From NCBI GenBank assembly GCA_934615235.1, contig CAKTTL010000035.1, forward strand, positions 1 through 24,453: a DNA stretch of 24,453 bases, in the 5' to 3' direction. The notes beneath the pieces were generated by a model. That model did no database searches and was not told where the DNA came from. It saw nothing but the letters and a program-made list of their open reading frames with translations. Position 1 is the first letter of the stretch, and each line of letters opens with the position of its first letter. Made by a program: the position numbers and the translations under genes. The DNA comes from an uncultured Clostridia bacterium. GTDB taxonomy: Bacteria > Bacillota > Clostridia > Christensenellales > Aristaeellaceae. Below, in pieces: positions 1-6,287 of this stretch.

Positions 1-34
1 CGCGGGGCCAGAGTCCATAAGGAGGTGAAAGGGT

Positions 35-439
35 TTGAACAAATACGAAATGATGTACATCATCGACGCCGCCCTCGAAGACGCTCCTCGCAAAGAGCTG
101 ATCGAAAAGGTGTCCGCGCAGATCGCTGCCAACGGCGGTGTGGTGGAAAAGGTCGATGAATGGGGCAAGCGCCGTCTTGCTTACGCCATCAACTACAAGA
201 CCGAAGGTTACTACGTGCTGGTGAATTTCAGCGCTGAGTCTGAAGTGCCGCACGAAATGGAGCGCCTTCTGCAGATCAACGAGCAGGTGCTGCGTTACCT
301 GGTCATCCGTCTGGAAGAAAAGCACACCAGCGTGAAGCCGCGCGCCATCCCGGTGCGTCCGGCCGCCCCGGTTGCCGAAGAAGCGCCGGCCGCTGAAGAA
401 GCTCCCGCTGCCGTTGAAGAAACCGCGACGGAAGCCTGA
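35..439 (+). CDS. rpsF: 30S ribosomal protein S6
   Basis: S6 binds the central domain of 16S rRNA as a heterodimer with S18, which is encoded two genes downstream. The N-terminus (MNKYEMMYIID) and the body (EWGKRRLAYAINYKTEGYYVLV, about residues 42-63) are typical of S6. A near-perfect Shine-Dalgarno, AAGGAGGTGA at 19-28, lies 6 nt before a TTG codon at 35. That TTG gives the family-standard start, so I prefer it to the ATG at 50. The protein is 134 aa, longer than the usual 95-100 aa. The extra length is a low-complexity Ala/Pro/Glu tail from about residue 105, with repeated EEAPAA units. Such tails occur in some S6 proteins and are likely disordered. This is the first gene of the classic rpsF-ssb-rpsR operon, whose promoter and leader lie left of the window. 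Confidence 0.97.
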   Translation: MNKYEMMYIIDAALEDAPRKELIEKVSAQIAANGGVVEKVDEWGKRRLAYAINYKTEGYYVLVNFSAESEVPHEMERLLQINEQVLRYLVIRLEEKHTSVKPRAIPVRPAAPVAEEAPAAEEAPAAVEETATEA

Positions 440-464
440 GAACGAAAGAAAGCGGGTGTGATGT

Positions 465-896
465 ATGAATAAGGTCATTCTGATCGGAAACCTTACGAGG
501 GATCCTGAAACCCGCGCCACGTCCCAGGGTACGACGCTCTGCTCTTTCGGCCTGGCGGTCAATCGCCGCCGCAAGTCGGAAGGCCAGCCGGACGTTGATT
601 TCTTCAACGTTACCGCGTGGCGTCAGCTGGGAGAGCTTTGCGCCCGGTATCTTTCCAAGGGCCGCAAGGTCTGCGTGGTCGGCCAGATCCAGATTCGCAC
701 CTACGACGCGCAGGATGGAACCAAGCGCACGGCGGTCGATATCGTCGCCGACGATATTGAATTCCTGTCCAGCGCGCAGCAGGACGGCGGCTATGCGTCC
801 CGTGCTGCGGCTCCCGCCGCGCCCGCCGCTCCGTCGGGCTTCTCCCCGGCCGATTCCGGCTTTACCCCAGTGGATGAGGACGAGCTTCCCTTCTAA
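465..896 (+). CDS. ssb: Single-stranded DNA-binding protein
   Basis: SSB coats single-stranded DNA during replication, recombination and repair and recruits partner proteins through its C-terminal tip. The protein has 143 aa. An OB-fold spans about residues 1-105, with the recognisable start MNKVILIGNLTRDPE and the segment FFNVTAWRQLGE. An Ala/Pro-rich flexible linker covers about 108-128, and the tip DEDELPF (137-143) is the canonical acidic, Phe-terminated partner-binding motif. The gene sits 25 nt after rpsF and 32 nt before rpsR, as in most Firmicutes, where co-transcription supplies SSB with S6 and S18. The ATG at 465 is preceded by GAAAGAAAGCGGG, only a modest ribosome site compared with its neighbours. 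Confidence 0.98.
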   Translation: MNKVILIGNLTRDPETRATSQGTTLCSFGLAVNRRRKSEGQPDVDFFNVTAWRQLGELCARYLSKGRKVCVVGQIQIRTYDAQDGTKRTAVDIVADDIEFLSSAQQDGGYASRAAAPAAPAAPSGFSPADSGFTPVDEDELPF

Positions 897-928
897 GGAA
901 GCCTAACAAATCAAGGAGGATTAACGCA

Positions 929-1186
929 ATGTCCGAAGATCGTGGCGATCGCGCTGCCCGCCGCCCGCGCGGCCGGAAACCCCGCCGCAAGGTGTGCAGC
1001 TTCTGTGTTGATAAGATTGAATTCATCGATTACAAAGATGTGAACCGCCTTCGCCGTTTCACCAACGAGCGCGGCAAGATCCTGCCCCGCCGTATGACCG
1101 GCAACTGCGCCAAGCATCAGCGTCAGCTGTCTGAGGCGATCAAGCGCGCGCGCGCCATCGCGCTGCTGCCCTATACCGCCGAATAA
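929..1186 (+). CDS. rpsR: 30S ribosomal protein S18
   Basis: S18 pairs with S6 on the 30S platform. The protein has 85 aa with a basic N-terminus. The family core has the segments KIEFIDYKDVNRLRRF and GKILPRRMTGNC. Cys23, Cys26, Cys60 and His63 (CxxC plus CxxH) make this the zinc-binding 'C+' form of S18, inferred from the motif. A strong ribosome site, AAGGAGGA, lies at 913-920 before the ATG at 929. It is the last gene of the rpsF-ssb-rpsR operon, and a perfect hairpin terminator follows 15 nt after the stop. Confidence 0.98.
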   Translation: MSEDRGDRAARRPRGRKPRRKVCSFCVDKIEFIDYKDVNRLRRFTNERGKILPRRMTGNCAKHQRQLSEAIKRARAIALLPYTAE

Positions 1187-1200
1187 GCGCGCTCAACTTC

Positions 1201-1233
1201 GCGCCGGACTGTCTCAGTCCGGCGCGATTTTTT
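1201..1233 (+). terminator. Intrinsic terminator of rpsF-ssb-rpsR
   Basis: A perfect 10-bp stem has GCGCCGGACT at 1201-1210 paired with AGTCCGGCGC at 1216-1225 across a 5-nt loop, followed by GATTTTTT. The position just after rpsR fits the end of the ribosomal operon. Confidence 0.93.
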
Positions 1234-1281
1234 AAGGCGACACCGCACAACTCGGCGGCGCGTCGGGCGATGTCGCCTTAA
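1232..1281. repeat. 50-bp element with 11-bp terminal inverted repeats
   Basis: TTAAGGCGACA at 1232-1242 is the exact reverse complement of TGTCGCCTTAA at 1271-1281, enclosing 28 GC-rich bases. The left arm begins in the T-tract of the rpsR terminator. No clear T-run follows on the plus strand. It could be an operator or leader hairpin for the yhcH-like gene, or a miniature palindromic element. No second copy is visible in this window. Confidence 0.55.
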
Positions 1282-1308
1282 CAATCGAAAAAGAAAGGAT
1301 GTTTCCGC

Positions 1309-1755
1309 ATGATTTACGACAGCCTCGAAAACCTCGGCCGTTACCGCTGCCTGGGCGAGTCTTTCGCCCGCGCCATCGACGCGCTGGAAGCGCGCGATCT
1401 CTTCTCCCTCGCCGACGGCCGCTATGAAATCGACGAGAAGAACTATTTCGCCGTCAGCCAGCCCGTGCTCAAGCCGCGCGAGGGCAGCCGCTACGAAGCG
1501 CATCGCCTTTATGCCGATATTCAGATCGCCCTGACGGAAGGCGAAACGATCGACGTCGCGCCCGTCGCCGCGCTGGGCGATTGGGACGAATACAACCAGC
1601 AGAGCGACATCGTCTTCACCGGCGATACCGCCCCCTGCGTCGAGCTTCCGCTGCACAAGGGCACGTTTGCCGTTTTCTTCCCCTGGGACGCGCATAAGCC
1701 GTGCCTCGGCGAGGGAACGACGAAGAAAATCGTCGTAAAGGTTTTTATGGGCTGA
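1309..1755 (+). CDS. YhcH/YjgK/YiaL family protein (possible sugar anomerase)
   Basis: This 148-aa protein has the family start MIYDSLENLGRY and the conserved central motif EAHRLYADIQ (residues 63-72). It also has the C-terminal PWDAHKP (126-132) followed by the Lys-rich strand KKIVVKVFMG. The family is a small cupin-like beta-barrel. E. coli YhcH/NanQ is reported as an N-acetylneuraminate anomerase, and EbgC belongs to the same family. The substrate here is unknown because no sialic acid genes are nearby. The motif residues Glu63, His65, Asp70, Gln72 and His129 are all present, so it is probably active. AAAGGAT lies about 10 nt before the ATG. The next gene starts 5 nt after the stop, so the two are probably co-transcribed. 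Confidence 0.85.
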   Translation: MIYDSLENLGRYRCLGESFARAIDALEARDLFSLADGRYEIDEKNYFAVSQPVLKPREGSRYEAHRLYADIQIALTEGETIDVAPVAALGDWDEYNQQSDIVFTGDTAPCVELPLHKGTFAVFFPWDAHKPCLGEGTTKKIVVKVFMG

Positions 1756-1760
1756 CCGGC

Positions 1761-2585
1761 GTGACGTACGATCTGCCTGTCGCGCTCCTGCGCTGTCCGG
1801 CGTGCGGCGCGCCCTTCTCGCGGCGCGAAAGCAGCCTCGTCTGCGAGAGCGGGCATTGCTTCGACGTTGCGCGCAAGGGCTACGTCAACCTCGCTCCGGG
1901 CCGCGCGCTGGACGCGCTCTATACGCGGCCGTTGTTTGAAAGCCGCCGCCGCGTGCTGGAAAGCGGCGCGTACGCGCCCGTGGTCGAAACGCTTTCCCGT
2001 CTGGCCGCGCAGTATGCGCCGGACGACGCGCTGCTCGTGGACGCGGGTTGCGGCGAGGGCTTTTACGCCAAAGCGCTGGCGGCGCAGTTCCGGCGCGTCG
2101 TTGCGTTCGATCTGGCGCGGGACGCGGTTTATCTGGCCGCAAGCGGCCCGAAGGACGAGCGCGCGCGGCGCGTCGCGTTCCTCGTAGCCGATCTGACGCG
2201 TATTCCCGTACAGGACGGCGCGGCTTCCGCCCTGCTCGACGTTTTCACCCCGGCGCGCTACGCCGAGTTTGCGCGCGTGCTCAAGCCCGGCGGCGTGCTC
2301 ATCAAGGCGCTCCCAGGGCCGGGCTATCTGCGCGAAATCCGCGCGCTCGCGGGCCAGCGCGATTACCGCAACGACGACGTGCTCCGCCGCCTCGACGAAA
2401 CCGGCGGCGAACGCTTCCGGTCGCTCGCCCGCGAAACGCTTCATTACTCCTTTCCGCTCCCCGAACCGCTCCGCGCTGACGCCGTGCGCATGACCCCGCT
2501 CACGCACGCCCACGCGGCAAACCCCGACGCGCTCACTGAGATTACGATCGAAATGGAAATCGCGGTGCTGGGGAAGAGGGAATGA
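1761..2585 (+). CDS. 23S rRNA (guanine-N1)-methyltransferase, RlmA family
   Basis: RlmA-type enzymes methylate G745 or G748 in helix 35 of 23S rRNA using S-adenosylmethionine. An N-terminal zinc finger has Cys12, Cys15, Cys28 and His32 (RCPACG, then CESGHCFDVARKGYVNL), the hallmark of the family. The SAM motif LVDAGCGEGFYA lies at about 92-103, and the distal motif KPGGVLIKALPGPGYLREI is also present. I chose GTG at 1761 (274 aa). The frame is open back to an ATG at 1701, but that would overlap the preceding gene by 55 nt and add residues unlike the family. Whether it modifies G745 (RlmA-I) or G748 (RlmA-II/TlrB) cannot be read from the sequence. G748 is the usual Gram-positive target. A member of the 3'-end hairpin family follows the stop. 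Confidence 0.88.
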   Translation: MTYDLPVALLRCPACGAPFSRRESSLVCESGHCFDVARKGYVNLAPGRALDALYTRPLFESRRRVLESGAYAPVVETLSRLAAQYAPDDALLVDAGCGEGFYAKALAAQFRRVVAFDLARDAVYLAASGPKDERARRVAFLVADLTRIPVQDGAASALLDVFTPARYAEFARVLKPGGVLIKALPGPGYLREIRALAGQRDYRNDDVLRRLDETGGERFRSLARETLHYSFPLPEPLRADAVRMTPLTHAHAANPDALTEITIEMEIAVLGKRE

Positions 2586-2609
2586 ATTTTTAAGGGGAAT
2601 AGAGAATGA

Positions 2610-2692
2610 TTTTCTGGGGAAAACCCTTCCTTTTTTGAGAAAAAGGAAGGGTTTTCCCCAGACCCCTTTCCGAAGGAAAAACCGCTTCTTTT
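2610..2692 (+). repeat. 3'-end hairpin element, copy A
   Basis: A perfect 22-bp stem pairs 2614-2635 with 2640-2661 around the tetraloop TGAG. A tail follows (AGACCCCTTTCC, then ACCGCTTC) that matches the tails of copies B and C. It begins 28 nt after the rlmA stop, in the same orientation as that gene. The stem opens with CTGGGGAAAACCCTTCC, as in the other copies. No T-run follows the stem directly, so it is not a simple terminator. Confidence 0.85.
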
Positions 2693-2694
2693 TT

Positions 2695-2727
2695 CCCATC
2701 CCGCGCGCGGAGGGCGCGCGGGATGGG
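2695..2727. other. Perfect 14-bp GC-rich hairpin
   Basis: CCCATCCCGCGCGC at 2695-2708 pairs exactly with GCGCGCGGGATGGG at 2714-2727 across a 5-nt loop. A T-run (2687-2694) precedes the hairpin rather than follows it, so it does not read as an ordinary intrinsic terminator on the plus strand. It may help stop rlmA transcripts together with copy A, or be part of the same 3' region. Confidence 0.6.
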
Positions 2728-2734
2728 CGCGGGG

Positions 2735-3035
2735 CTGCTGTTACGGCAAAACGGAATTCCCGGCGCGATTTTTTTGGGGGGCTGTTTGGAGCGGGGAGTG
2801 AAGAGAAAAGGAAAGCGAAGGTTTTGCTTCGCGGTATACGGGAACGATTGGGGCCTGCAAAGATGGAAGCGGCGTGGCGATATGCACACGATACCGACGT
2901 GATTCGGCGACGAACGGCTGCGTTGCTTGCAGAGTTATATCGTTGATTCGCGCGTGGCGTGGGCAAAGCCGCGAAACCGGAAACAACTCGTGGGCAACCG
3001 TGGGCAAAAGGCCGAAAACAAGACAAAACAGGCAG
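2735..3035 (+). other. Gene-free spacer with a possible gene remnant
   Basis: No recognisable intact gene lies here. In plus frame, about 2800-2946 reads as a plausible protein C-terminus ending WRYAHDTDVIRRRTAALL and then AELYR and a stop. Its codons (CGA, TTA, TTG, ATT) differ from the strongly GC-ending neighbours. Downstream, CGTGGGCAA occurs three times (2958-2966, 2989-2997, 2999-3007). The fragment vaguely resembles the end of a tyrosine integrase, but I cannot support that. It has no credible start, because the open frame runs back into hairpin A. Confidence 0.25.
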
Positions 3036-3069
3036 AAAAAAGTCCTCCCCCGTTTCCGGAGGAGGACTT
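3036..3069 (-). terminator. Terminator of the GGGtGRT / NifU-like operon
   Basis: On the minus strand, AAGTCCTCC (3061-3069) pairs with GGAGGACTT (3040-3048) over a 12-nt loop and runs into TTTTTT (3036-3041). It lies 17 nt after the GGGtGRT stop codon. Confidence 0.88.
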
Positions 3070-3085
3070 AAAAACTTATATAGCC

Positions 3086-4084
3086 TTACTTCACGGCCTC
3101 TTCAACCGCGACGGCGACGGCAACGGTCGCGCCGACCATCGGGTTGTTGCCCATGCCGATCAGACCCATCATCTCGACGTGCGCCGGGACGGAGGAGCTG
3201 CCCGCGAACTGGGCGTCGGAGTGCATGCGGCCCATGGTGTCGGTCATGCCGTAGGAGGCGGGGCCGGCGGCCATGTTGTCCGGATGCAGCGTGCGGCCAG
3301 TGCCGCCGCCGGAAGCCACGGAGAAGTACTTCTTGCCGTTCTCATTGCACCACTTCTTATAGGTGCCGGCAGTCGGATGCTGGAAGCGGGTGGGGTTGGT
3401 GCTGTTGCCGGTGATGGAGACGTCGACGTCTTCCAGGCGCATGATCGCAACGCCCTCGTTCACGTCGTCCGCGCCGTAGCAGCGAACCTTCGCCTTGTCG
3501 CCGTCGGAGAAAGCGGTCTCGCTGACAACCTTCACTTCGTTGGCATAGTAATCCATCTGAGTCTTCACATAGGTGAAGCCGTTGATGCGGCTGATGATGT
3601 AGGCCGCGTCCTTGCCCAGGCCGTTGAGGATGACGCGCAGCGGCTCCTTGCGGACCTTGTTGGCGGTACGGGCGATGCCGATGGCGCCTTCGGCGGCGGC
3701 AAAGCTCTCATGGCCGGCGAGGAAGCAGAAGCACTTGGTCTCTTCGCTCAGCAGCATCGCGGCGAGGTTGCCGTGGCCGAGGCCGACCTTGCGCTGCTCG
3801 GCGACGGAACCGGGCACGCAGAACGCCTGCAGGCCCAGGCCGATCGCTTCGGCCGCTTCAGCGGCGGTCTTCACGCCCTTTTTCAGCGCGATGCCCGCGC
3901 CGAGGGTGTACGCCCAGACGGCGTTGTCAAACGCGATGGGCTGCACGCCGTGCACGATCTTCTCCACGTCGATTCCCTTGGAGTCGAGCAGAGCCTTAAC
4001 GTCTTCCAGGGAGGCGAAGCCATATTCCTGGAGCGCTTTGTTGATCTTGTCGATTCTTCTTTCGTAGCCTTCAAAACGGACCAT
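3086..4084 (-). CDS. GGGtGRT family protein
   Basis: This 332-aa protein belongs to the family named for its motif, here GGGTGRT at residues 259-265. The motif is followed by the highly conserved stretch LHPDNMAAGPASYGMTDT and GSSSVPAHVEMMGLIGMG. The molecular function is not established. The Gly-rich loop with nearby His267 and Asp269 suggests nucleotide or metal binding, as inference only. Cysteines occur at 89, 118, 120, 202 and 246. There is no signal peptide, so it is probably cytoplasmic. The ATG is preceded by AGGAGGAGC. The gene follows an IscU/NifU-like scaffold gene with 17 nt between them. I recall this pairing from other Firmicutes genomes, which points to a joint role in iron-sulfur metabolism. 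Confidence 0.92.
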   Translation of the reverse strand: MVRFEGYERRIDKINKALQEYGFASLEDVKALLDSKGIDVEKIVHGVQPIAFDNAVWAYTLGAGIALKKGVKTAAEAAEAIGLGLQAFCVPGSVAEQRKVGLGHGNLAAMLLSEETKCFCFLAGHESFAAAEGAIGIARTANKVRKEPLRVILNGLGKDAAYIISRINGFTYVKTQMDYYANEVKVVSETAFSDGDKAKVRCYGADDVNEGVAIMRLEDVDVSITGNSTNPTRFQHPTAGTYKKWCNENGKKYFSVASGGGTGRTLHPDNMAAGPASYGMTDTMGRMHSDAQFAGSSSVPAHVEMMGLIGMGNNPMVGATVAVAVAVEEAVK

Positions 4085-4101
4085 TGCTTGCTCCTCCTTC
4101 C

Positions 4102-4794
4102 TTACTGCTTGCGCGGGTCGATCACCTGGACGGCCTCGTTGAAGCGGCCGTAGGTGTTGATGTTCTTTTCATACGCTTCCTTGGGATCGACGCCCTTCTT
4201 GATGGCGTCCATCATCTTGCCAAGGCTGACGAACTTGTAGCCGATGATTTCGCCGTTCTTGTCCAGGCCGATGCCCAGGACGTAACCTTCGGCCATTTCG
4301 AGGTAACGGGGGCCCTTTTCGAGCGTGCCGTACATCGTACCCACCTGGCTGCGAAGGCCCTTGCCCAGGTCTTCCAGGCCGGCGCCGATGAGCAGGCCGC
4401 CTTCGGAGAAGGCGCTCTGGGTGCGGCCATAGGCGATCTGCAGGAACAGCTCGCGCATGGCGGTGTTGATCGCGTCGCACACGAGGTCCGTGTTCAGCGC
4501 TTCCAGCACGGTCTTGCCGGGCAGGATTTCGGCGGCCATCGCCGCGGAATGGGTCATGCCGGAGCAGCCGATGGTTTCAACCAGCGCTTCCTGGATGACG
4601 CCTTCCTTCACGTTCAGCGACAGCTTGCAGGCGCCCTGCTGAGGCGCGCACCAGCCGATGCCGTGAGTAAAACCGGAAATATCGCTGATCTGCTTGGACT
4701 GGACCCATTTGCCTTCCTCGGGAATGGGAGCCGGACCATGATTGCAGCCCTTAGCGACGCAAACCATTTCTTCCACTTCGCGGGTAAATTGCAT
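4102..4794 (-). CDS. NifU/IscU-like iron-sulfur cluster scaffold protein
   Basis: This 230-aa protein resembles the NifU N-terminal/IscU fold around residues 45-110, with GACKLSLNV (54-62), ALVETIGCSGMTHSAAMAAE (70-89) and PGKTVLEAL. IscU proteins assemble Fe-S clusters on three cysteines. Cys56 and Cys77 plausibly match the first two. The usual third-cysteine motif (HCS) is not evident, and Cys12, Cys17, Cys49 and Cys106 are additional. The length exceeds that of IscU (about 130 aa), and the C-terminal half is an extension I cannot assign. It is encoded directly upstream of the GGGtGRT gene in one operon. AAGGGGG precedes the ATG. It is probably a specialised scaffold or carrier rather than the housekeeping SUF protein. 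Confidence 0.82.
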   Translation of the reverse strand: MQFTREVEEMVCVAKGCNHGPAPIPEEGKWVQSKQISDISGFTHGIGWCAPQQGACKLSLNVKEGVIQEALVETIGCSGMTHSAAMAAEILPGKTVLEALNTDLVCDAINTAMRELFLQIAYGRTQSAFSEGGLLIGAGLEDLGKGLRSQVGTMYGTLEKGPRYLEMAEGYVLGIGLDKNGEIIGYKFVSLGKMMDAIKKGVDPKEAYEKNINTYGRFNEAVQVIDPRKQ

Positions 4795-4825
4795 GCTTTT
4801 TTCCCCCTTTTTGAAATCCGCAAGT

Positions 4826-4836
4826 AGTATACCATA
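4826..4836 (-). promoter_or_regulatory. Extended -10 promoter for the NifU-like / GGGtGRT operon
   Basis: On the minus strand the sequence TATGGTATACT gives a -10 box TATACT (4826-4831) with a TGn extension. There is no good -35 at 17 nt. The distance to the ATG (about 32 nt) is suitable. Confidence 0.6.
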
Positions 4837-4919
4837 AAATGTCGGTTCAGGAAAGATATTTTGTTGGCAAAGTTTGTTTTCTTCGCAAAAATCGTGTGTT
4901 TTTGCGGCGCAGGCGCCGC

Positions 4920-6164
4920 TCAGGCGGCGTCCTTCGCGGCGACCTCCGTCGAGTCCTTCGCCGCCTCTTCCGTCGCGTCCGCAGTTTCCCCGGCGAGCAT
5001 CTTTTCAATTTCCGCAACGGCGGCCTGCAGCTGCGCGTCCTTTTCACGGATGATGTTGAAGTTTTCATCCAGCGCGTCTTCGGGCAGTTCGACCTCTACG
5101 TCGGGCTTCAGGCCCTCGCCGTGGATGCATTCGCCGCCCGGCGTGTACCAGTATTCGCTCGTCGTCTGCATGCCCGATTCGCCGTCGGAGAACGTGTAGA
5201 CCGACTGCATGATGCCCTTGCCGAAAGAAACGGTGCCCACAAGCTCCGCGCCCGCGCTGTCGCGCAGCGCGCCCGCGAGGATCTCCGACGCGCTGGCGGA
5301 GTATTTGTTCAGGATCAGCACGACGGGGATGTCCCACGCGCCGGGATCGGCGTAATAGGCCAGCTTGCGGCCGTATTTGTCCTTGCTGGAGAAGATCACG
5401 TCGTCGTCGATGAAGATATCGGCCACGGCCGTGGCGAGATCGACGTATCCGCCGCCGTTATCGCGCAGGTCGATGACCAGCCCCTTCACGCCCGTCTTCT
5501 GGAATTCCTCGACGGTGTTCTGGAACTGCGTATCCAAGTTGCCCTCGAAGTAATGGACGCGAATGTAGCCAATGTTGCCGTCCAGCACCTCGCTGTCGAT
5601 GATCTGCGTTTCCACGATGGCGCGCGTAAGCGTCACGTCGAAAACTTCGCTCTCGCGCAGAATCGTCAGCGTCACTTCCCCGCCAACCTCGCCGCGCATG
5701 ATGGAAACCGCCTTGTTCAGGTCGTACGCGGTCAGGTCTTCGCCGTTTACGGCGATAATTTTATCGTTGGGCCGCAGGCCGCCCTTCTGCGCGGGGCTGC
5801 CGTAAAACACGCGGCGGATGGTGATCGTCAGGTCGTTGGCGTTGGCGAAAACCTCGATGCCCAGCCCGCCGTATTGGCCCGTATAGGATTCTTCCGCGTC
5901 GGTTACGTCGGCGGCGGTATAGTAGTAGGAATACTGGTCGCCCAGCGCGCCGATCATGCCCTGCGCCGCGCCCTCGAGCAGCTCGTCCACGTCGTAGTCC
6001 CACAGGTACGCTGCGTCGATCACCTGCAGAATCTCTTCAAGCTTTTCGTACTTCTGCAGGCTTTCGTATTCGTCCTTGTCCACGCTTACCTTTTCGGCCA
6101 GCGCGCAGCAGGAAACCATTGTCAGGGCCAGCACGAGCGCCAGCAGCTTCTTCATTTTCAGCAT
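4920..6164 (-). CDS. Secreted S41 family (C-terminal processing) protease
   Basis: This 414-aa carboxyl-terminal processing protease would act outside the membrane. A signal peptide covers about residues 1-23 (MLKMKK, hydrophobic core, ALA then EK). A helical region is followed by a PDZ domain at about 95-180 (GGLGIEVFAN, SPAQKGGLRPNDKIIAVNG). The S41 core runs from about 195 to 360 with GYIRVHYFEG, LVIDLRDNGGGYV and SASASEILAGAL. By spacing, the catalytic pair is Ser291 and Lys316 (FGKG), 25 residues apart as in CtpA/CtpB, so it should be active. The tail after 385 is Ala/Glu/Asp-rich. The first ATG is favoured because GGGAG lies about 9 nt upstream. Its promoter lies inside the terminator hairpin of the preceding regulator gene. 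The substrate is unknown. Confidence 0.93.
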   Translation of the reverse strand: MLKMKKLLALVLALTMVSCCALAEKVSVDKDEYESLQKYEKLEEILQVIDAAYLWDYDVDELLEGAAQGMIGALGDQYSYYYTAADVTDAEESYTGQYGGLGIEVFANANDLTITIRRVFYGSPAQKGGLRPNDKIIAVNGEDLTAYDLNKAVSIMRGEVGGEVTLTILRESEVFDVTLTRAIVETQIIDSEVLDGNIGYIRVHYFEGNLDTQFQNTVEEFQKTGVKGLVIDLRDNGGGYVDLATAVADIFIDDDVIFSSKDKYGRKLAYYADPGAWDIPVVLILNKYSASASEILAGALRDSAGAELVGTVSFGKGIMQSVYTFSDGESGMQTTSEYWYTPGGECIHGEGLKPDVEVELPEDALDENFNIIREKDAQLQAAVAEIEKMLAGETADATEEAAKDSTEVAAKDAA

Positions 6165-6180
6165 TTTTTCATCTCCCGGT

Positions 6181-6222
6181 AAAAAAATAAATCCGCGAAT
6201 CCATCATAGAAGATTCGCGGAT
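6181..6222 (-). terminator. Terminator of the PucR/CdaR-like regulator gene
   Basis: An 11-bp perfect stem pairs GATTCGCGGAT (6212-6222) with ATCCGCGAATC (6191-6201) over a 10-nt loop. On the minus strand it is followed by TTATTTTTTT. It could also act as an operator, because the loop carries the -10 box of the next gene. Confidence 0.85.
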
Positions 6223-6231
6223 AAATTGCAA
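6203..6231 (-). promoter_or_regulatory. Promoter of the S41 protease gene
   Basis: On the minus strand, -35 TTGCAA (6226-6231) is separated by exactly 17 nt from -10 TATGAT (6203-6208). The -10 lies entirely inside the loop of the terminator hairpin, so promoter and terminator are interlocked. Confidence 0.65.
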
Positions 6232-6287
6232 TGGCAAATTGATGAACAAAGTGGAAATACCGGAAGTTCCCGGCTTTTCGAGGGCTT

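Noticed and set aside
1701..1760. ATG start at 1701 for the RlmA-like gene
   Set aside because: It would overlap the YhcH-like gene by 55 nt and add residues without similarity to the family. GTG at 1761 starts just before the zinc finger.
2614..2661. Reading hairpin copy A as an ordinary terminator
   Set aside because: No T-run follows the stem, and the same head, stem and tail recur at three other 3' ends, two of which have a separate terminator downstream.
2927..4153. A long plus-strand open frame opposite the GGGtGRT gene
   Set aside because: High GC content creates long mirror frames. The minus-strand frame shows a recognised family, ribosome site and terminator, whereas this one has Val/Gly/Ala/His-rich sequence with no family features.
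4839..6182. A 447-codon plus-strand frame opposite the S41 protease
   Set aside because: The minus-strand frame has a signal peptide, PDZ domain and catalytic Ser-Lys pair. The plus frame is a codon-position shadow rich in Arg, Val and His.
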